From contig NZ_JAKLTO010000006.1 in assembly GCF_022012335.1 (NCBI RefSeq), positions 109,631-173,630 of the forward strand: a DNA stretch of 64,000 nucleotides. Reading direction: 5' to 3'. Under the pieces are notes generated by a model. That model ran no database searches and had not been told where the DNA came from. It saw only the letters and a list, made by a program, of their open reading frames with translations. The DNA comes from Flavobacterium sp. SM15. GTDB lineage: Bacteria; Bacteroidota; Bacteroidia; Flavobacteriales; Flavobacteriaceae. This document shows positions 41,669-49,854 of the stretch, piece by piece (position 1 is the first letter of the stretch; each line of letters starts with the position of its first letter). The position numbers and the translations under genes were made by a program.

Positions 41669-41977
41669 ATGTTAATCGAATTAAACGAAGATAAATTACA
41701 GGAAATCGTAAACTCCAACGATAAAGTTGTGGTTCAGTTTTCCGCTTCATGGTGCGGTAATTGCCGAATCATGAAACCTAAATTCAAAAAGTTGGCTTCT
41801 GAGAAAGAAAACCTAACTTTTGTTTTGGTTGATGCAGAACATTCTCCGGAATCCAGAAAACTCGCGAATGTTTCCAATTTGCCAACTTTTGCAACTTTTG
41901 TAAAAGGTAAATTGGTAAACGAAACGCAAACCAACAAGGCTGAAGTTTTAACGGATTTGGTAAACGAAATCGCTTGA
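41669..41977 (+). CDS. Thioredoxin family protein
   Basis: A 102-residue single-domain thioredoxin with WCGNC active site (Cys29, Cys32; ASWCGNCRIM), the cis-Pro region NLPTFATF and a short C-terminus. WCGNC replaces the WCGPC of housekeeping thioredoxins, which usually shifts redox potential. It follows the peroxiredoxin gene and overlaps the codons before the next small gene; the three likely form one operon. Confidence 0.9.
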   Translation: MLIELNEDKLQEIVNSNDKVVVQFSASWCGNCRIMKPKFKKLASEKENLTFVLVDAEHSPESRKLANVSNLPTFATFVKGKLVNETQTNKAEVLTDLVNEIA

Positions 41978-41979
41978 TT

Positions 41980-42237
41980 ATGAAATTACCCGTAATTAAA
42001 CACTTGACTCAGTTTATTGAGGAAAATGATCAGGATTATATCGTAGAAACCATTGAAGTTTTGGAAGCCTTAACCGAAGTTCCGTCTTTAAAAGATGAAG
42101 AACTGGATGTAATCGGTGAATTGATTTCCAATATGTACGGCGCTTTGGAAGTTAACAAAATGGTAAAAGAAGGAACCGATAAAAAAGAAGCGCTTAATGC
42201 TTTCATGCAACGTGTTTTAGGTTCTATCGATAAATAA
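41980..42237 (+). CDS. DUF6952-like small protein
   Basis: An 85-residue acidic helical protein starting at the ATG at 41980, two bases after the thioredoxin stop; a TTG at 41974 in frame overlaps that stop. Its sequence (KLPVIKHLTQFIEENDQDYI, then EALTEVPSLKDEELDVIGEL) matches small flavobacterial proteins I associate with DUF6952, always near this thioredoxin. No catalytic residues or cysteines are seen; a partner or regulator of the peroxiredoxin/thioredoxin pair is plausible. Confidence 0.78.
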   Translation: MKLPVIKHLTQFIEENDQDYIVETIEVLEALTEVPSLKDEELDVIGELISNMYGALEVNKMVKEGTDKKEALNAFMQRVLGSIDK

Positions 42238-42257
42238 CAACAGCAACGTTACTTTAT

Positions 42258-42291
42258 ATAAAGACTTTCATTTTGAAGGTCTTTTTTTTGT
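42258..42291 (+). terminator. Terminator after the peroxiredoxin operon
   Basis: AAAGACTTTCA-TTT-TGAAGGTCTTT with one wobble pair and T8. Confidence 0.9.
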
Positions 42292-42445
42292 CATTATCAA
42301 TTTTATCATAAACTTCGGAAGCCTTGTATTCTGTGATATTCGAATCCGATTATTGAATTTATTTTAAAAAAAATATCAAAATTATTATGATTGCATAGTA
42401 ATTTAACAATTTATTTATATATTAGCAATACCCAATTTTAAAATT

Positions 42446-44191
42446 ATGCTTATGTATAAAACTACTATTAATGCTTTTATTATATCGTTACTCTGTTTAA
42501 ATGCTGTAAATGCTCAGGACAACAGTAAATTTGAATACAAATCCCGTCCAAAGGAATTTGAGAATTTTGAATTCAGAAACGATTCAATTTTTCCAAAGCG
42601 AGCAGTACTTCAAAATGTAGCTTCCAAAACATTTGTGAGCAAACTTCCATATCCGATGATTTTCATTCACGGATTAAATTCCAACTCCGACACCTGGAAC
42701 ACAAGTTTAAACTATTTTGACAGCCAATATGGTTATACTTACGGTGGGCGTTTTGATTTTTGCCTGAACGCAGATGGAAATAATGCAACTACAAATAAAA
42801 ACTTTTACCCAACACCGGGAGCAGATATAGCAGCTTTTGAATCAACAGTTATTGATGGCGATTATTATTTGGTGAACTTTGATGTTAAAGTAGATGGTTC
42901 GTTCGGAACCAATGTTTTAAGTAATCAGTCTGCTATTGCAAAGCAGGGAGTTGCCTTAAAAAAAGCAATTGAAAGGGTTTTACAGCTTACCGGAAAAGAC
43001 AAAGTTATTTTGGTAGGACATAGTATGGGAGGATTGTGTTCGCGTGAATACCTTCAAAATGCAGCCAACTGGCAATCAGATAATAAACACCATGTTGCTA
43101 AATTGTTAACCGTTGGAACCCCACACGGAGGAAGTAATAAAAGTGATTCTGGTCTGGGATGGTTTGCGGGTATCGATACCAGTTCTGAAGCTATTCGTGA
43201 TCTGAAAACATCGTATTATTATAGTGGTGATGCCGGAAGATTTTTGTTTGGAGGAATAGAAGTAAACAATTCCAACAATATGAACGATCATTTATTCGGA
43301 ACGGATTTTTACAACATCGATGTGAACTGTAACGGAACCATTGGAGAAAGCGTGTTAGGATTAAACCAAAAACCGATAGATAATTTGATAGATTTTTCAA
43401 ACGTTATCGGTAGGTTAACCGGCGGAACAAGCGATGGAGTAGTGGATGAGCCTTCTTCCAACATGAATCAATATTTCCCTGCATTAACGTATCCGGCTAA
43501 ATTATTCTACTTTAATTCTGGTTTTGATTTTGTTGAGAACCATACAGAACTTCCGGGATATTACTATCAGATTATGCAAGGGCTTGATGAGCCAAATTTT
43601 AAAGAGTTGGCTTATGAGGTAGAAACAAATAAGAATTATATCGGTTATACAACCATTCAGGAGAATAGCTCTTCTGCGGATAATGATTTTTATAAGTTTA
43701 CAGTTCTGGCAAACATGTCAGCAAATATTACAATGAGCAGTATTGTTACATCAGTAATGAGCGCATCAATTTTGGATAGTGCCGGGGCTGCAGTTGGAAC
43801 GATTCAGAATAATTCCGGATCCGGGTTAAATTTCACCAGAAATCTTGTTCCTGGGACGTATTATTTGAAAGTAACAAGTACAACTCCAACCAATACCAAT
43901 TATCAGACACCTTACCAGTTCATGATTACTACAACTCTGGCAACGCAAGACAATTTGTTAAGTAATGCTAAGTTCTATCCGAATCCGGTTAAAAATATTT
44001 TAAATTTTGAGAATTCGAATTTCAATAAAGCAACTGTATTTACTGTGTTAGGTCAAGAGTTGAAAAGTTTCGAATTTGGAGAAGACACAAATACCAAATC
44101 AATCGATATGTCTACGTATTCCAAAGGGATTTATATGATTGTTTTAGAAAAAGATGGTCAGCAACAAACCATAAAAGTAGTTAAAGAATAA
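42446..44191 (+). CDS. Secreted lipase-like alpha/beta hydrolase with T9SS sorting domain
   Basis: A 581-residue secreted hydrolase. Signal peptide (MLMYKTTINAFIISLLCLNAVNAQ), then an alpha/beta-hydrolase domain: PYPMIFIHGLNSNSDTWN oxyanion region, nucleophile Ser in VGHSMGGLCSREYLQ near residue 192, and TVGTPHGGSNKSD, typical of triacylglycerol lipases of the PGAP1/lipase-2 kind. Residues 395-495 resemble a pre-peptidase C-terminal beta-sandwich (DFYKFTVLANMSANITM ... NLVPGTYYLKVTST). The C-terminus (about 505-581; FYPNPVKNILNFEN ... YSKGIYMIVLEKDGQQQTIK) is a type A T9SS sorting tail. Extracellular lipid or ester hydrolysis is expected. Confidence 0.9.
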   Translation: MLMYKTTINAFIISLLCLNAVNAQDNSKFEYKSRPKEFENFEFRNDSIFPKRAVLQNVASKTFVSKLPYPMIFIHGLNSNSDTWNTSLNYFDSQYGYTYGGRFDFCLNADGNNATTNKNFYPTPGADIAAFESTVIDGDYYLVNFDVKVDGSFGTNVLSNQSAIAKQGVALKKAIERVLQLTGKDKVILVGHSMGGLCSREYLQNAANWQSDNKHHVAKLLTVGTPHGGSNKSDSGLGWFAGIDTSSEAIRDLKTSYYYSGDAGRFLFGGIEVNNSNNMNDHLFGTDFYNIDVNCNGTIGESVLGLNQKPIDNLIDFSNVIGRLTGGTSDGVVDEPSSNMNQYFPALTYPAKLFYFNSGFDFVENHTELPGYYYQIMQGLDEPNFKELAYEVETNKNYIGYTTIQENSSSADNDFYKFTVLANMSANITMSSIVTSVMSASILDSAGAAVGTIQNNSGSGLNFTRNLVPGTYYLKVTSTTPTNTNYQTPYQFMITTTLATQDNLLSNAKFYPNPVKNILNFENSNFNKATVFTVLGQELKSFEFGEDTNTKSIDMSTYSKGIYMIVLEKDGQQQTIKVVKE

Positions 44192-44213
44192 TTGTTGTAT
44201 GTATGTATATTTT

Positions 44214-44245
44214 AAAAAAGCTCTCCTATTTGAGAGCTTTTTTTT
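44214..44245. terminator. Bidirectional terminator, lipase / ars operon
   Basis: AAAAAAGCTCTC-CTATTT-GAGAGCTTTTTTTT between convergent genes; it also overlaps the end of arsC. Confidence 0.92.
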
Positions 44246-44660
44246 ATAAGTATTGGTTTGAAAAATCTTTACAATAGAGTTTTATTTCTTCCCGAACACT
44301 TCTGAATTGTTTCAGGATTTCTTCTTCGCTTCCAGTTGCTTTTGCAGGATCCGGGAAATTATGATGTAGTTTTATTGCATTACTTGGAAAAAACGGGCAA
44401 CGTTCTTTTGCATTATCACAAACCGTTATTACAAAATCAAACGGAATATTGTAATACTCATCAATATTGTTTGAAGTGTTTCCGGAAATGTCGATTCCGT
44501 CTTCTTTCATAATGACAACAGCTTTTGGGTTTACTCCATGAGTTTCTACGCCAGCGCTGTATATGTTGGCTTTATCTTTAGCGAAATGATGTAAATAGCC
44601 GTCTGCAATTTGGCTTCTGCAACTGTTTCCAGTGCAAAGCACTAAGATATTTTTCTTCAT
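44244..44660 (-). CDS. arsC: Arsenate reductase ArsC (LMW-phosphatase, thioredoxin-coupled type)
   Basis: A 138-residue arsenate reductase with the phosphatase P-loop CTGNSCRSQ (Cys9, Arg15) and the two shuttle cysteines Cys81 and Cys88 in ITVCDNAKERCPFF, matching the thioredoxin-dependent S. aureus type. It reduces As(V) to As(III). It is the last gene of an operon ArsR, DUF6428 protein, small membrane protein, ArsC. No arsenite efflux pump is in the window. Confidence 0.93.
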   Translation of the reverse strand: MKKNILVLCTGNSCRSQIADGYLHHFAKDKANIYSAGVETHGVNPKAVVIMKEDGIDISGNTSNNIDEYYNIPFDFVITVCDNAKERCPFFPSNAIKLHHNFPDPAKATGSEEEILKQFRSVREEIKLYCKDFSNQYL

Positions 44661-44663
44661 AAA

Positions 44664-44789
44664 TTAAACAAGTAGCCAAATCATGTTAATAATGCAAAAT
44701 TTTGGATCAAAGCCGAAAATCAACTGTAAAAGAATTACAGATAAAGTTATAATTATTGGTTTTTTGTACTTGAAAATGAGTTCTTTCAT
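44664..44789 (-). CDS. Small single-helix membrane protein in the ars operon (41 residues)
   Basis: A short gene, easily missed by automatic calling. It starts at the ATG read from 44789, two bases after the DUF6428 stop, and ends three bases before the arsC start, so it fills the gap tightly and is translated in the same operon. The product has a basic N-terminus (MKELIFKYKK), a hydrophobic helix (PIIITLSVILLQLIFGF), then DPKFCII and a hydrophobic C-terminus. There is one Cys at residue 32. It is probably an inner-membrane small protein; a role in arsenic or metal handling is suggested only by position. Confidence 0.72.
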   Translation of the reverse strand: MKELIFKYKKPIIITLSVILLQLIFGFDPKFCIINMIWLLV

Positions 44790-44791
44790 AA

Positions 44792-45256
44792 TTAGCAACA
44801 TCCGGAATTTGGAGCGCAACAAGCTTCCGTGGTTTGTAAATCACTTAAATTTTTCTTCTCTTTTGGAATGCCGCAATTGTCCTGTGCCAAACAAGCAGTT
44901 TTTTTGGCAAGCAGTACAAAATCAGTTCCATTGAAGTCTAAATCATATTTTCCAATGGTTTCCGATTGGTATTCCACTTCAATTTCGTGGTCTTCCAAAC
45001 CTAAAACTTTTTCAGATAATTCAATGATATGATTCAGTTTTTGAGGCTTTAAACGATGTTCAAAATCATTAGCGTCCCATAATTGGAAATTTACAACGGT
45101 TTCTTTTCGGACTGTTCCTCCACAATCGATGAAGTTTTTGGTGATCATCCCAACTTCGGTAACGTGAAAATGTTCCGGCACAAAGGTTCCGTCAGGTAAT
45201 TGAAAATTTACGGCAGTCGCTGTTTTCAATGCTTCTTTAATTTCTGATACTTTCAT
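44792..45256 (-). CDS. DUF6428 family protein with Cys-rich tail
   Basis: A 154-residue cytosolic protein matching DUF6428, a family seen in flavobacterial ars operons. The core shows FQLPDGTFVPEHFHVTEVGM, NFIDCGGTVRKETVVNFQLW and HRLKPQKLNHIIELSEKVLG. The C-terminal 40 residues carry seven cysteines (ACLAQDNCG, then EACCAPNSGCC), suggesting soft-metal or metalloid binding. It follows arsR by 15 bases. A chaperone or sequestering function for As(III) is a reasonable inference, not proven. Confidence 0.82.
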   Translation of the reverse strand: MKVSEIKEALKTATAVNFQLPDGTFVPEHFHVTEVGMITKNFIDCGGTVRKETVVNFQLWDANDFEHRLKPQKLNHIIELSEKVLGLEDHEIEVEYQSETIGKYDLDFNGTDFVLLAKKTACLAQDNCGIPKEKKNLSDLQTTEACCAPNSGCC

Positions 45257-45271
45257 AATTACAGTTTTTAA

Positions 45272-45595
45272 TTAGCAACATTTTGTTTTTAATTCTTTTG
45301 AAATACCTGAAAAATAGGCTTCCATTTTTTTCATTGTTTCAGGATTAAGGCAATAGCAAATCGCTGTTCCTTCTATGTTTCCTTTGATGATGTTTGCGTT
45401 TTTAAGTTCTTTTAAATGCTGAGATACAGTAGGTTGGGCAAGTGGAAGTTCGTTAACGATGTCGCCACAAATACATGAATCAACTTTAAGCAGGTATTCG
45501 ATGACTGCTACACGTGCCGGATGTGAGATCGCTTTAAATAAGGTTGCGATTTCGTTTTGTTCCTCTGAAAAAAAATCTGCTTTTGAAGCTCCCAT
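45272..45595 (-). CDS. arsR: ArsR family metalloregulator
   Basis: A 107-residue winged-helix repressor: LFKAISHPARVAVIEYLLK, the recognition region LPLAQPTVSQHLKELKNANI and the wing. DSCICGDIV keeps two Cys in the alpha-3 metal-binding position, and the C-terminus has TKCC, so arsenite or another thiophilic ion should release it from DNA. It heads the operon. A 12-bp palindrome (45609-45620) 13 bases before its ATG is the likely operator. On the other side the divergent thiol peroxidase gene starts. Confidence 0.9.
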   Translation of the reverse strand: MGASKADFFSEEQNEIATLFKAISHPARVAVIEYLLKVDSCICGDIVNELPLAQPTVSQHLKELKNANIIKGNIEGTAICYCLNPETMKKMEAYFSGISKELKTKCC

Positions 45596-45608
45596 TTCAT
45601 TAATTTTT

Positions 45609-45620
45609 ATATTGCAATAT
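45609..45620. promoter_or_regulatory. ArsR operator candidate ATATTGCAATAT
   Basis: A perfect 12-bp palindrome between the arsR ATG and the upstream AT-rich region, in the form expected for an ArsR/SmtB binding site. Confidence 0.55.
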
Positions 45621-45692
45621 TACGATAAAACAATTAAATAACGAATTAATTTTCCAAAAAAATAAATTCAAACGAATTTGATATAAATTGTT

Positions 45693-45700
45693 TACTTTTG
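45693..45700 (+). promoter_or_regulatory. Candidate tpx -7 box TACTTTTG
   Basis: TACTTTTG matches TAnnTTTG and lies 22 bases before the tpx ATG; TTG copies upstream are not at 19-base spacing. Confidence 0.45.
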
Positions 45701-45722
45701 AAGTTCTAAAAAATTCAATAAA

Positions 45723-46220
45723 ATGGCTAAGGTTACATTAAAAGGAAATGCAATAAATACAGTAGGAAACTTACCTGAAGTAGGTTCTCAGGCGAAAGAT
45801 TTCAATTTGGTAAAAACAGATTTATCAACGGTTAATTTGAATGATTTCAAAGGAAGTAAATTGGTTTTAAACATTTTCCCAAGTATTGACACCGGAACGT
45901 GTGCTGCATCAGTTCGAAAATTCAATGAAAAAGCAAGTTCCTTAAATAATACTAAAGTATTGTGTATTTCCCGTGATTTACCTTTTGCCATGAACCGTTT
46001 TTGCGGAGCAGAAGGTTTGGAAAACGTAATTAATCTTTCAGATTTCAGAGATGCTTCGTTTGGTAACGATTATGGTTTAACTTTTGTAGATGGACCATTA
46101 AAAGGACTGCATTCCAGAGCGGTAGTTGTCTTGGATGAAAACGGAACCGTAAAATACGCGGAACAAGTTCAGGAAATCGTAGACGAGCCAAATTATGAAA
46201 ACGCATTAGCTGCACTTTAA
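45723..46220 (+). CDS. tpx: Thiol peroxidase Tpx
   Basis: A 165-residue atypical 2-Cys peroxiredoxin. Peroxidatic Cys in [15 protein letters not shown] (about residue 60), resolving Cys in [14 protein letters not shown] (about residue 94), the normal spacing for Tpx. N-terminus [19 protein letters not shown] is typical. It overlaps the diacylglycerol kinase gene by one base, so the pair is co-translated; this arrangement with ftsK downstream is seen in other flavobacteria. Confidence 0.94.
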   Translation: MAKVTLKGNAINTVGNLPEVGSQAKDFNLVKTDLSTVNLNDFKGSKLVLNIFPSIDTGTCAASVRKFNEKASSLNNTKVLCISRDLPFAMNRFCGAEGLENVINLSDFRDASFGNDYGLTFVDGPLKGLHSRAVVVLDENGTVKYAEQVQEIVDEPNYENALAAL

Positions 46221-46594
46221 TGGAAGTAAATAAAGACAACACCTTCTTTACCGGAAGGTTAAAAAGTATCGGTTTTGCTGTAAAAGGCGCGATAAAATTG
46301 GTAACTACCGAACACAGTGTGATGGTACAATCTTCCATTGCTGTACTGATGACTATTGCCGGATTTTATTATCATATTACCCCAACCGAATGGATGTTCC
46401 AGATTTTGGTATTCGGTTTGGTTTTAAGTATTGAAGGTCTTAACACGGCTGTAGAAAAAATTGCAGATTTCATCCATCCCGATTATCATGAGCGCATCGG
46501 TTTTATAAAAGATATTGCTGCAGGAGCTGTTTTCTTTGCTGCCATGTCTGCAATTGCAATTGGGGCACTAATTTATCTGCCAAGAATTATCTAA
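46220..46594 (+). CDS. dgkA: Diacylglycerol kinase (DgkA family)
   Basis: A 124-residue integral membrane kinase with three membrane helices (about residues 33-52, 55-75, 95-118). The conserved catalytic segment SIEGLNTAVEKIADFIHPDY follows the second helix. It phosphorylates diacylglycerol (or undecaprenol, as in Gram-positive members) to recycle lipid carriers. Start overlaps the tpx stop. Confidence 0.9.
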   Translation: MEVNKDNTFFTGRLKSIGFAVKGAIKLVTTEHSVMVQSSIAVLMTIAGFYYHITPTEWMFQILVFGLVLSIEGLNTAVEKIADFIHPDYHERIGFIKDIAAGAVFFAAMSAIAIGALIYLPRII

Positions 46595-46637
46595 TTTCAT
46601 TCAGATTGCTATTTTTGTATAAAAGAACATTTATTTA

Positions 46638-49178
46638 ATGGCTAAAGCAACCAAAAAAGAAACTTCAGAAGCTAAAGAAAGTAAAGTACAGGGTGAGAAG
46701 AAACCATTTTTTTCGCGACGTAACAAAGTCCTTTTCGGGGCTTTACTTGTTTTATTTTCCATAGCGTTACTCTTGTCGTTTGTTTCCTATTATTTGTATG
46801 GAGACTACGATCAGAGTTCCTTAACTGCTTTCTCAGACAGAAGTGAAAAAACCTATAATTGGTTAGGAAAATTTGGTGCTTTTTTGTCTGATTTCTTTTT
46901 GTATAAAGGATTTGGAGCGGCTTCTTTTTTGTTTGTACGTCTTTCCTTTTTGGCGGGAGCTTATCTGCTTGTAGATATGTCTTTAGGGAAGTTAAAAAAT
47001 ACACTTTTCTGGGATTTGTTCGCTATGGTAATGATTTCAGTTTTACTGGGTTTTTTTTGGGACTATATTCCGCAATTGGGAGGGGTTATCGGTTATGAAA
47101 TGAATCTTTTCGTTCAGGATTATATCGGTAAAATCGGAACGTTTTTAGTGTTGCTATTCGGCTTGATTGTTTATTTGATTTTAAAGATAAAAGTTTCAAC
47201 TGAAGGAATTAAAAACTATTTTGAAAACCGAAGCAAAGCTTTTACTGAAGAATTAAATGAAGTAGAGCAAAAGGTTGAAAATAAAAACATTACACCAATT
47301 CCGGTAGTTGGTGATATTGAGGTTGAAGGTGAAGAAATCATTAACTCAAACCCTTCGCTGGATTTTAACGATGCGGAAGATGATGAAATTCTTTCCAACA
47401 TCGAATTAAAGACTACTTCACCATCCAATTTTGAAATTAATAAAGAGGCATTAAAACCAACAATCAGTAATCCATCGGAGATTAGTTTGAAAACGGTTCC
47501 ACCAGTTGTTGTTCCGCCGGTGGGTATTCCTGTTGAGATACCGTCAATTGCAGAAACGCCAAAATCTGAAATTATCCATACCGACGATGATAGTTTTACC
47601 ATCGAAAAAATTGAAGAAGAAACTACCGTTGAAGAAAACTTAGCGGCACGTTTGGTTCAGGATTTCGGTGAATTTGACCCAACACTTGAATTATCGAACT
47701 ATCAGTTTCCATCCATCGAATTACTTAAAGAATATTCTTCCGGAGGAATTACCATCAATCAGGCAGAATTAGAAGAAAATAAAAACCGAATTGTTGACAC
47801 CCTTAAAAACTACAACATCGGGATTTCTCAAATTAAAGCTACAGTTGGTCCAACGGTAACTTTATATGAAATTGTTCCAGAAGCGGGAATCCGTATTTCT
47901 AAAATCAAGAATCTTGAAGATGATATTGCACTTTCGTTAGCTGCTTTAGGAATTCGTATCATTGCACCAATTCCTGGAAAAGGAACCATCGGTATTGAAG
48001 TTCCGAACAACAACCCGACGATGGTTTCCATGAAAAGCGTAATAGCTTCTCCGAAATTCCAAACTGCAGAAATGGAGCTTCCAATTGCTTTAGGAAAAAC
48101 AATCTCCAATGAAACTTTCGTTGTTGATCTTGCAAAAATGCCGCACTTATTAATGGCGGGAGCAACAGGACAAGGTAAATCGGTAGGATTGAATGCGGTA
48201 CTTACTTCACTTTTGTATAAAAAGCACCCGGCCGAAGTAAAATTCGTTTTGGTGGATCCTAAAAAAGTGGAATTAACGCTTTTCAACAAAATTGAAAGAC
48301 ATTATTTAGCAAAACTTCCTGATGGAGGCGATGCGATTATTACAGATAATACCAAGGTAATCAATACGTTGAATTCGTTGTGTATTGAGATGGACAATCG
48401 TTATTCTTTATTAAAAGATGCAATGGTTCGTAACATTAAAGAATACAACGAAAAGTTCAAACAGCGTAAATTAAATCCTGAAAACGGCCATCGCTACCTT
48501 CCTTATATTGTTTTGGTTGTCGATGAATTTGCAGATTTGATCATGACGGCTGGAAAAGAAGTGGAAACCCCAATTGCACGTTTAGCCCAGTTAGCTCGTG
48601 CTATCGGAATTCACTTGATTATTGCTACGCAACGTCCTTCGGTTAATGTTATTACCGGAATGATTAAAGCGAATTTCCCTGCACGCATTGCCTTTAGGGT
48701 AACTTCGAAAATCGATTCCAGAACCATTTTGGATACAGGAGGAGCCGATCAGTTAATTGGTCGAGGAGATTTACTTTACACACAAGGGAATGATCTTGTT
48801 CGTGTTCAGTGTGCTTTTGTTGATACTCCGGAAGTTGAAAAAATTACAGATTACATCGGTTCACAAAAAGCATATGCAAATGCTTATATGTTGCCGGAAT
48901 ATGTAGGTGAAGAAAGTGGCATAAGTCTTGATATAGATATTTCAGAAAGAGATTCCATGTTTAGGGAAGCCGCTGAAATTATTGTCACGGCACAACAGGG
49001 TTCGGCGTCATTGCTACAGCGAAAACTGAAATTGGGTTACAACCGCGCCGGTCGATTGATCGATCAATTGGAAGCTGCGGGAATTGTTGGTCCATTTGAA
49101 GGTAGTAAGGCCAGAAGCGTTAATATTCCTGACTTGGTTGCTCTGGAACATTTTTTCGCTAACGAACAAAATTCTTAA
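46638..49178 (+). CDS. ftsK: DNA translocase FtsK
   Basis: An 846-residue motor that pumps DNA at the division septum and helps chromosome dimer resolution. Membrane part: four to five helices (about 30-185); variable linker (about 190-340, rich in Glu, Pro, Val); alpha-beta motor: Walker A AGATGQGKSVGLNA (about residue 507), Walker B IVLVVDEFADLI, RIAFRVTSKIDSRTILD and GADQLIGRGDLLY; C-terminal winged-helix gamma domain (about 775-840) with ASLLQRKLKLGYNRAGRLID. A -7-like TATTTTTG (46610-46617) precedes it. The three genes after it are closely packed. Confidence 0.95.
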   Translation: MAKATKKETSEAKESKVQGEKKPFFSRRNKVLFGALLVLFSIALLLSFVSYYLYGDYDQSSLTAFSDRSEKTYNWLGKFGAFLSDFFLYKGFGAASFLFVRLSFLAGAYLLVDMSLGKLKNTLFWDLFAMVMISVLLGFFWDYIPQLGGVIGYEMNLFVQDYIGKIGTFLVLLFGLIVYLILKIKVSTEGIKNYFENRSKAFTEELNEVEQKVENKNITPIPVVGDIEVEGEEIINSNPSLDFNDAEDDEILSNIELKTTSPSNFEINKEALKPTISNPSEISLKTVPPVVVPPVGIPVEIPSIAETPKSEIIHTDDDSFTIEKIEEETTVEENLAARLVQDFGEFDPTLELSNYQFPSIELLKEYSSGGITINQAELEENKNRIVDTLKNYNIGISQIKATVGPTVTLYEIVPEAGIRISKIKNLEDDIALSLAALGIRIIAPIPGKGTIGIEVPNNNPTMVSMKSVIASPKFQTAEMELPIALGKTISNETFVVDLAKMPHLLMAGATGQGKSVGLNAVLTSLLYKKHPAEVKFVLVDPKKVELTLFNKIERHYLAKLPDGGDAIITDNTKVINTLNSLCIEMDNRYSLLKDAMVRNIKEYNEKFKQRKLNPENGHRYLPYIVLVVDEFADLIMTAGKEVETPIARLAQLARAIGIHLIIATQRPSVNVITGMIKANFPARIAFRVTSKIDSRTILDTGGADQLIGRGDLLYTQGNDLVRVQCAFVDTPEVEKITDYIGSQKAYANAYMLPEYVGEESGISLDIDISERDSMFREAAEIIVTAQQGSASLLQRKLKLGYNRAGRLIDQLEAAGIVGPFEGSKARSVNIPDLVALEHFFANEQNS

Positions 49179-49181
49179 AAA

Positions 49182-49847
49182 ATGAGATTGTCCATTCAAG
49201 TATATAAAAAAATTGTTTTACTGTTTTGTGTGTGTTTTATCGGAATTACTTCTGAAGCCCAAAATGCACAAAAGGCTAAAGATTTGCTAAACGACGTTTC
49301 TGCCAAAGTGAAGAGTTATGACAATATTGTGATTAACTTCAGTTATTCTTTGCAAAATTTAAAGCAGAATGTAAATCAGGACAGTAAAGGTAACGTTACT
49401 TTAAAAGGAAATCAATACGTGTTGAATTTCATGGGGGTAACTAAAATTTTTGATGGAAAAAAGAATTATACCATTGTTCCCGAAGATGAGGAAATTACGG
49501 TTTCTAAGCACGATGATAATGATTCAGATGCTCTAACACCTGCAAAAATGTTAACTTTTTTCAATTCAGGATTTAAGTATTCTTGGGATATTCTTCAGAA
49601 TGTAAAAGGAAGACAGATTCAGTATGTTAAACTAGTGCCTTTAAGTGTTAAAGACAACCGTAAAGAGATCCTTTTAGGTATTGATGCACAAACCAAAAAC
49701 ATCTATAATTTGATCGAAATGGGTAAAAATGGTTCAAAAACAACCATCACTGTTAATTCTTTTAAAACGAATCAGCCTATTTCAAAAAATCATTTTACCT
49801 TTACCCAGAGTAAATACCCCAATTATTACATCAATAATTTAGACTAA
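49182..49847 (+). CDS. LolA-like outer-membrane lipoprotein carrier
   Basis: A 221-residue periplasmic protein with an N-terminal signal (about residues 8-27, ending TSEAQNAQ). The beta-barrel-like half-shell of LolA is evident: KDLLNDVSAKVKSYDNIVIN, GNVTLKGNQYVLNFMGV, KIFDGKKNYTIVPED and a KNITIN-like C-terminal region. LolA carries lipoproteins from inner to outer membrane; Bacteroidota members may carry other lipid cargo. Three bases after ftsK and eight before the LptF/G-like gene, so both envelope functions are translationally linked. Confidence 0.82.
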   Translation: MRLSIQVYKKIVLLFCVCFIGITSEAQNAQKAKDLLNDVSAKVKSYDNIVINFSYSLQNLKQNVNQDSKGNVTLKGNQYVLNFMGVTKIFDGKKNYTIVPEDEEITVSKHDDNDSDALTPAKMLTFFNSGFKYSWDILQNVKGRQIQYVKLVPLSVKDNRKEILLGIDAQTKNIYNLIEMGKNGSKTTITVNSFKTNQPISKNHFTFTQSKYPNYYINNLD

Positions 49848-49854
49848 ATTTCTG

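Noticed and set aside
44683..44934. An 83-codon plus-strand frame over the ars operon
   Set aside because: It is antisense to the DUF6428 gene and the small membrane gene, both tightly packed on the minus strand.
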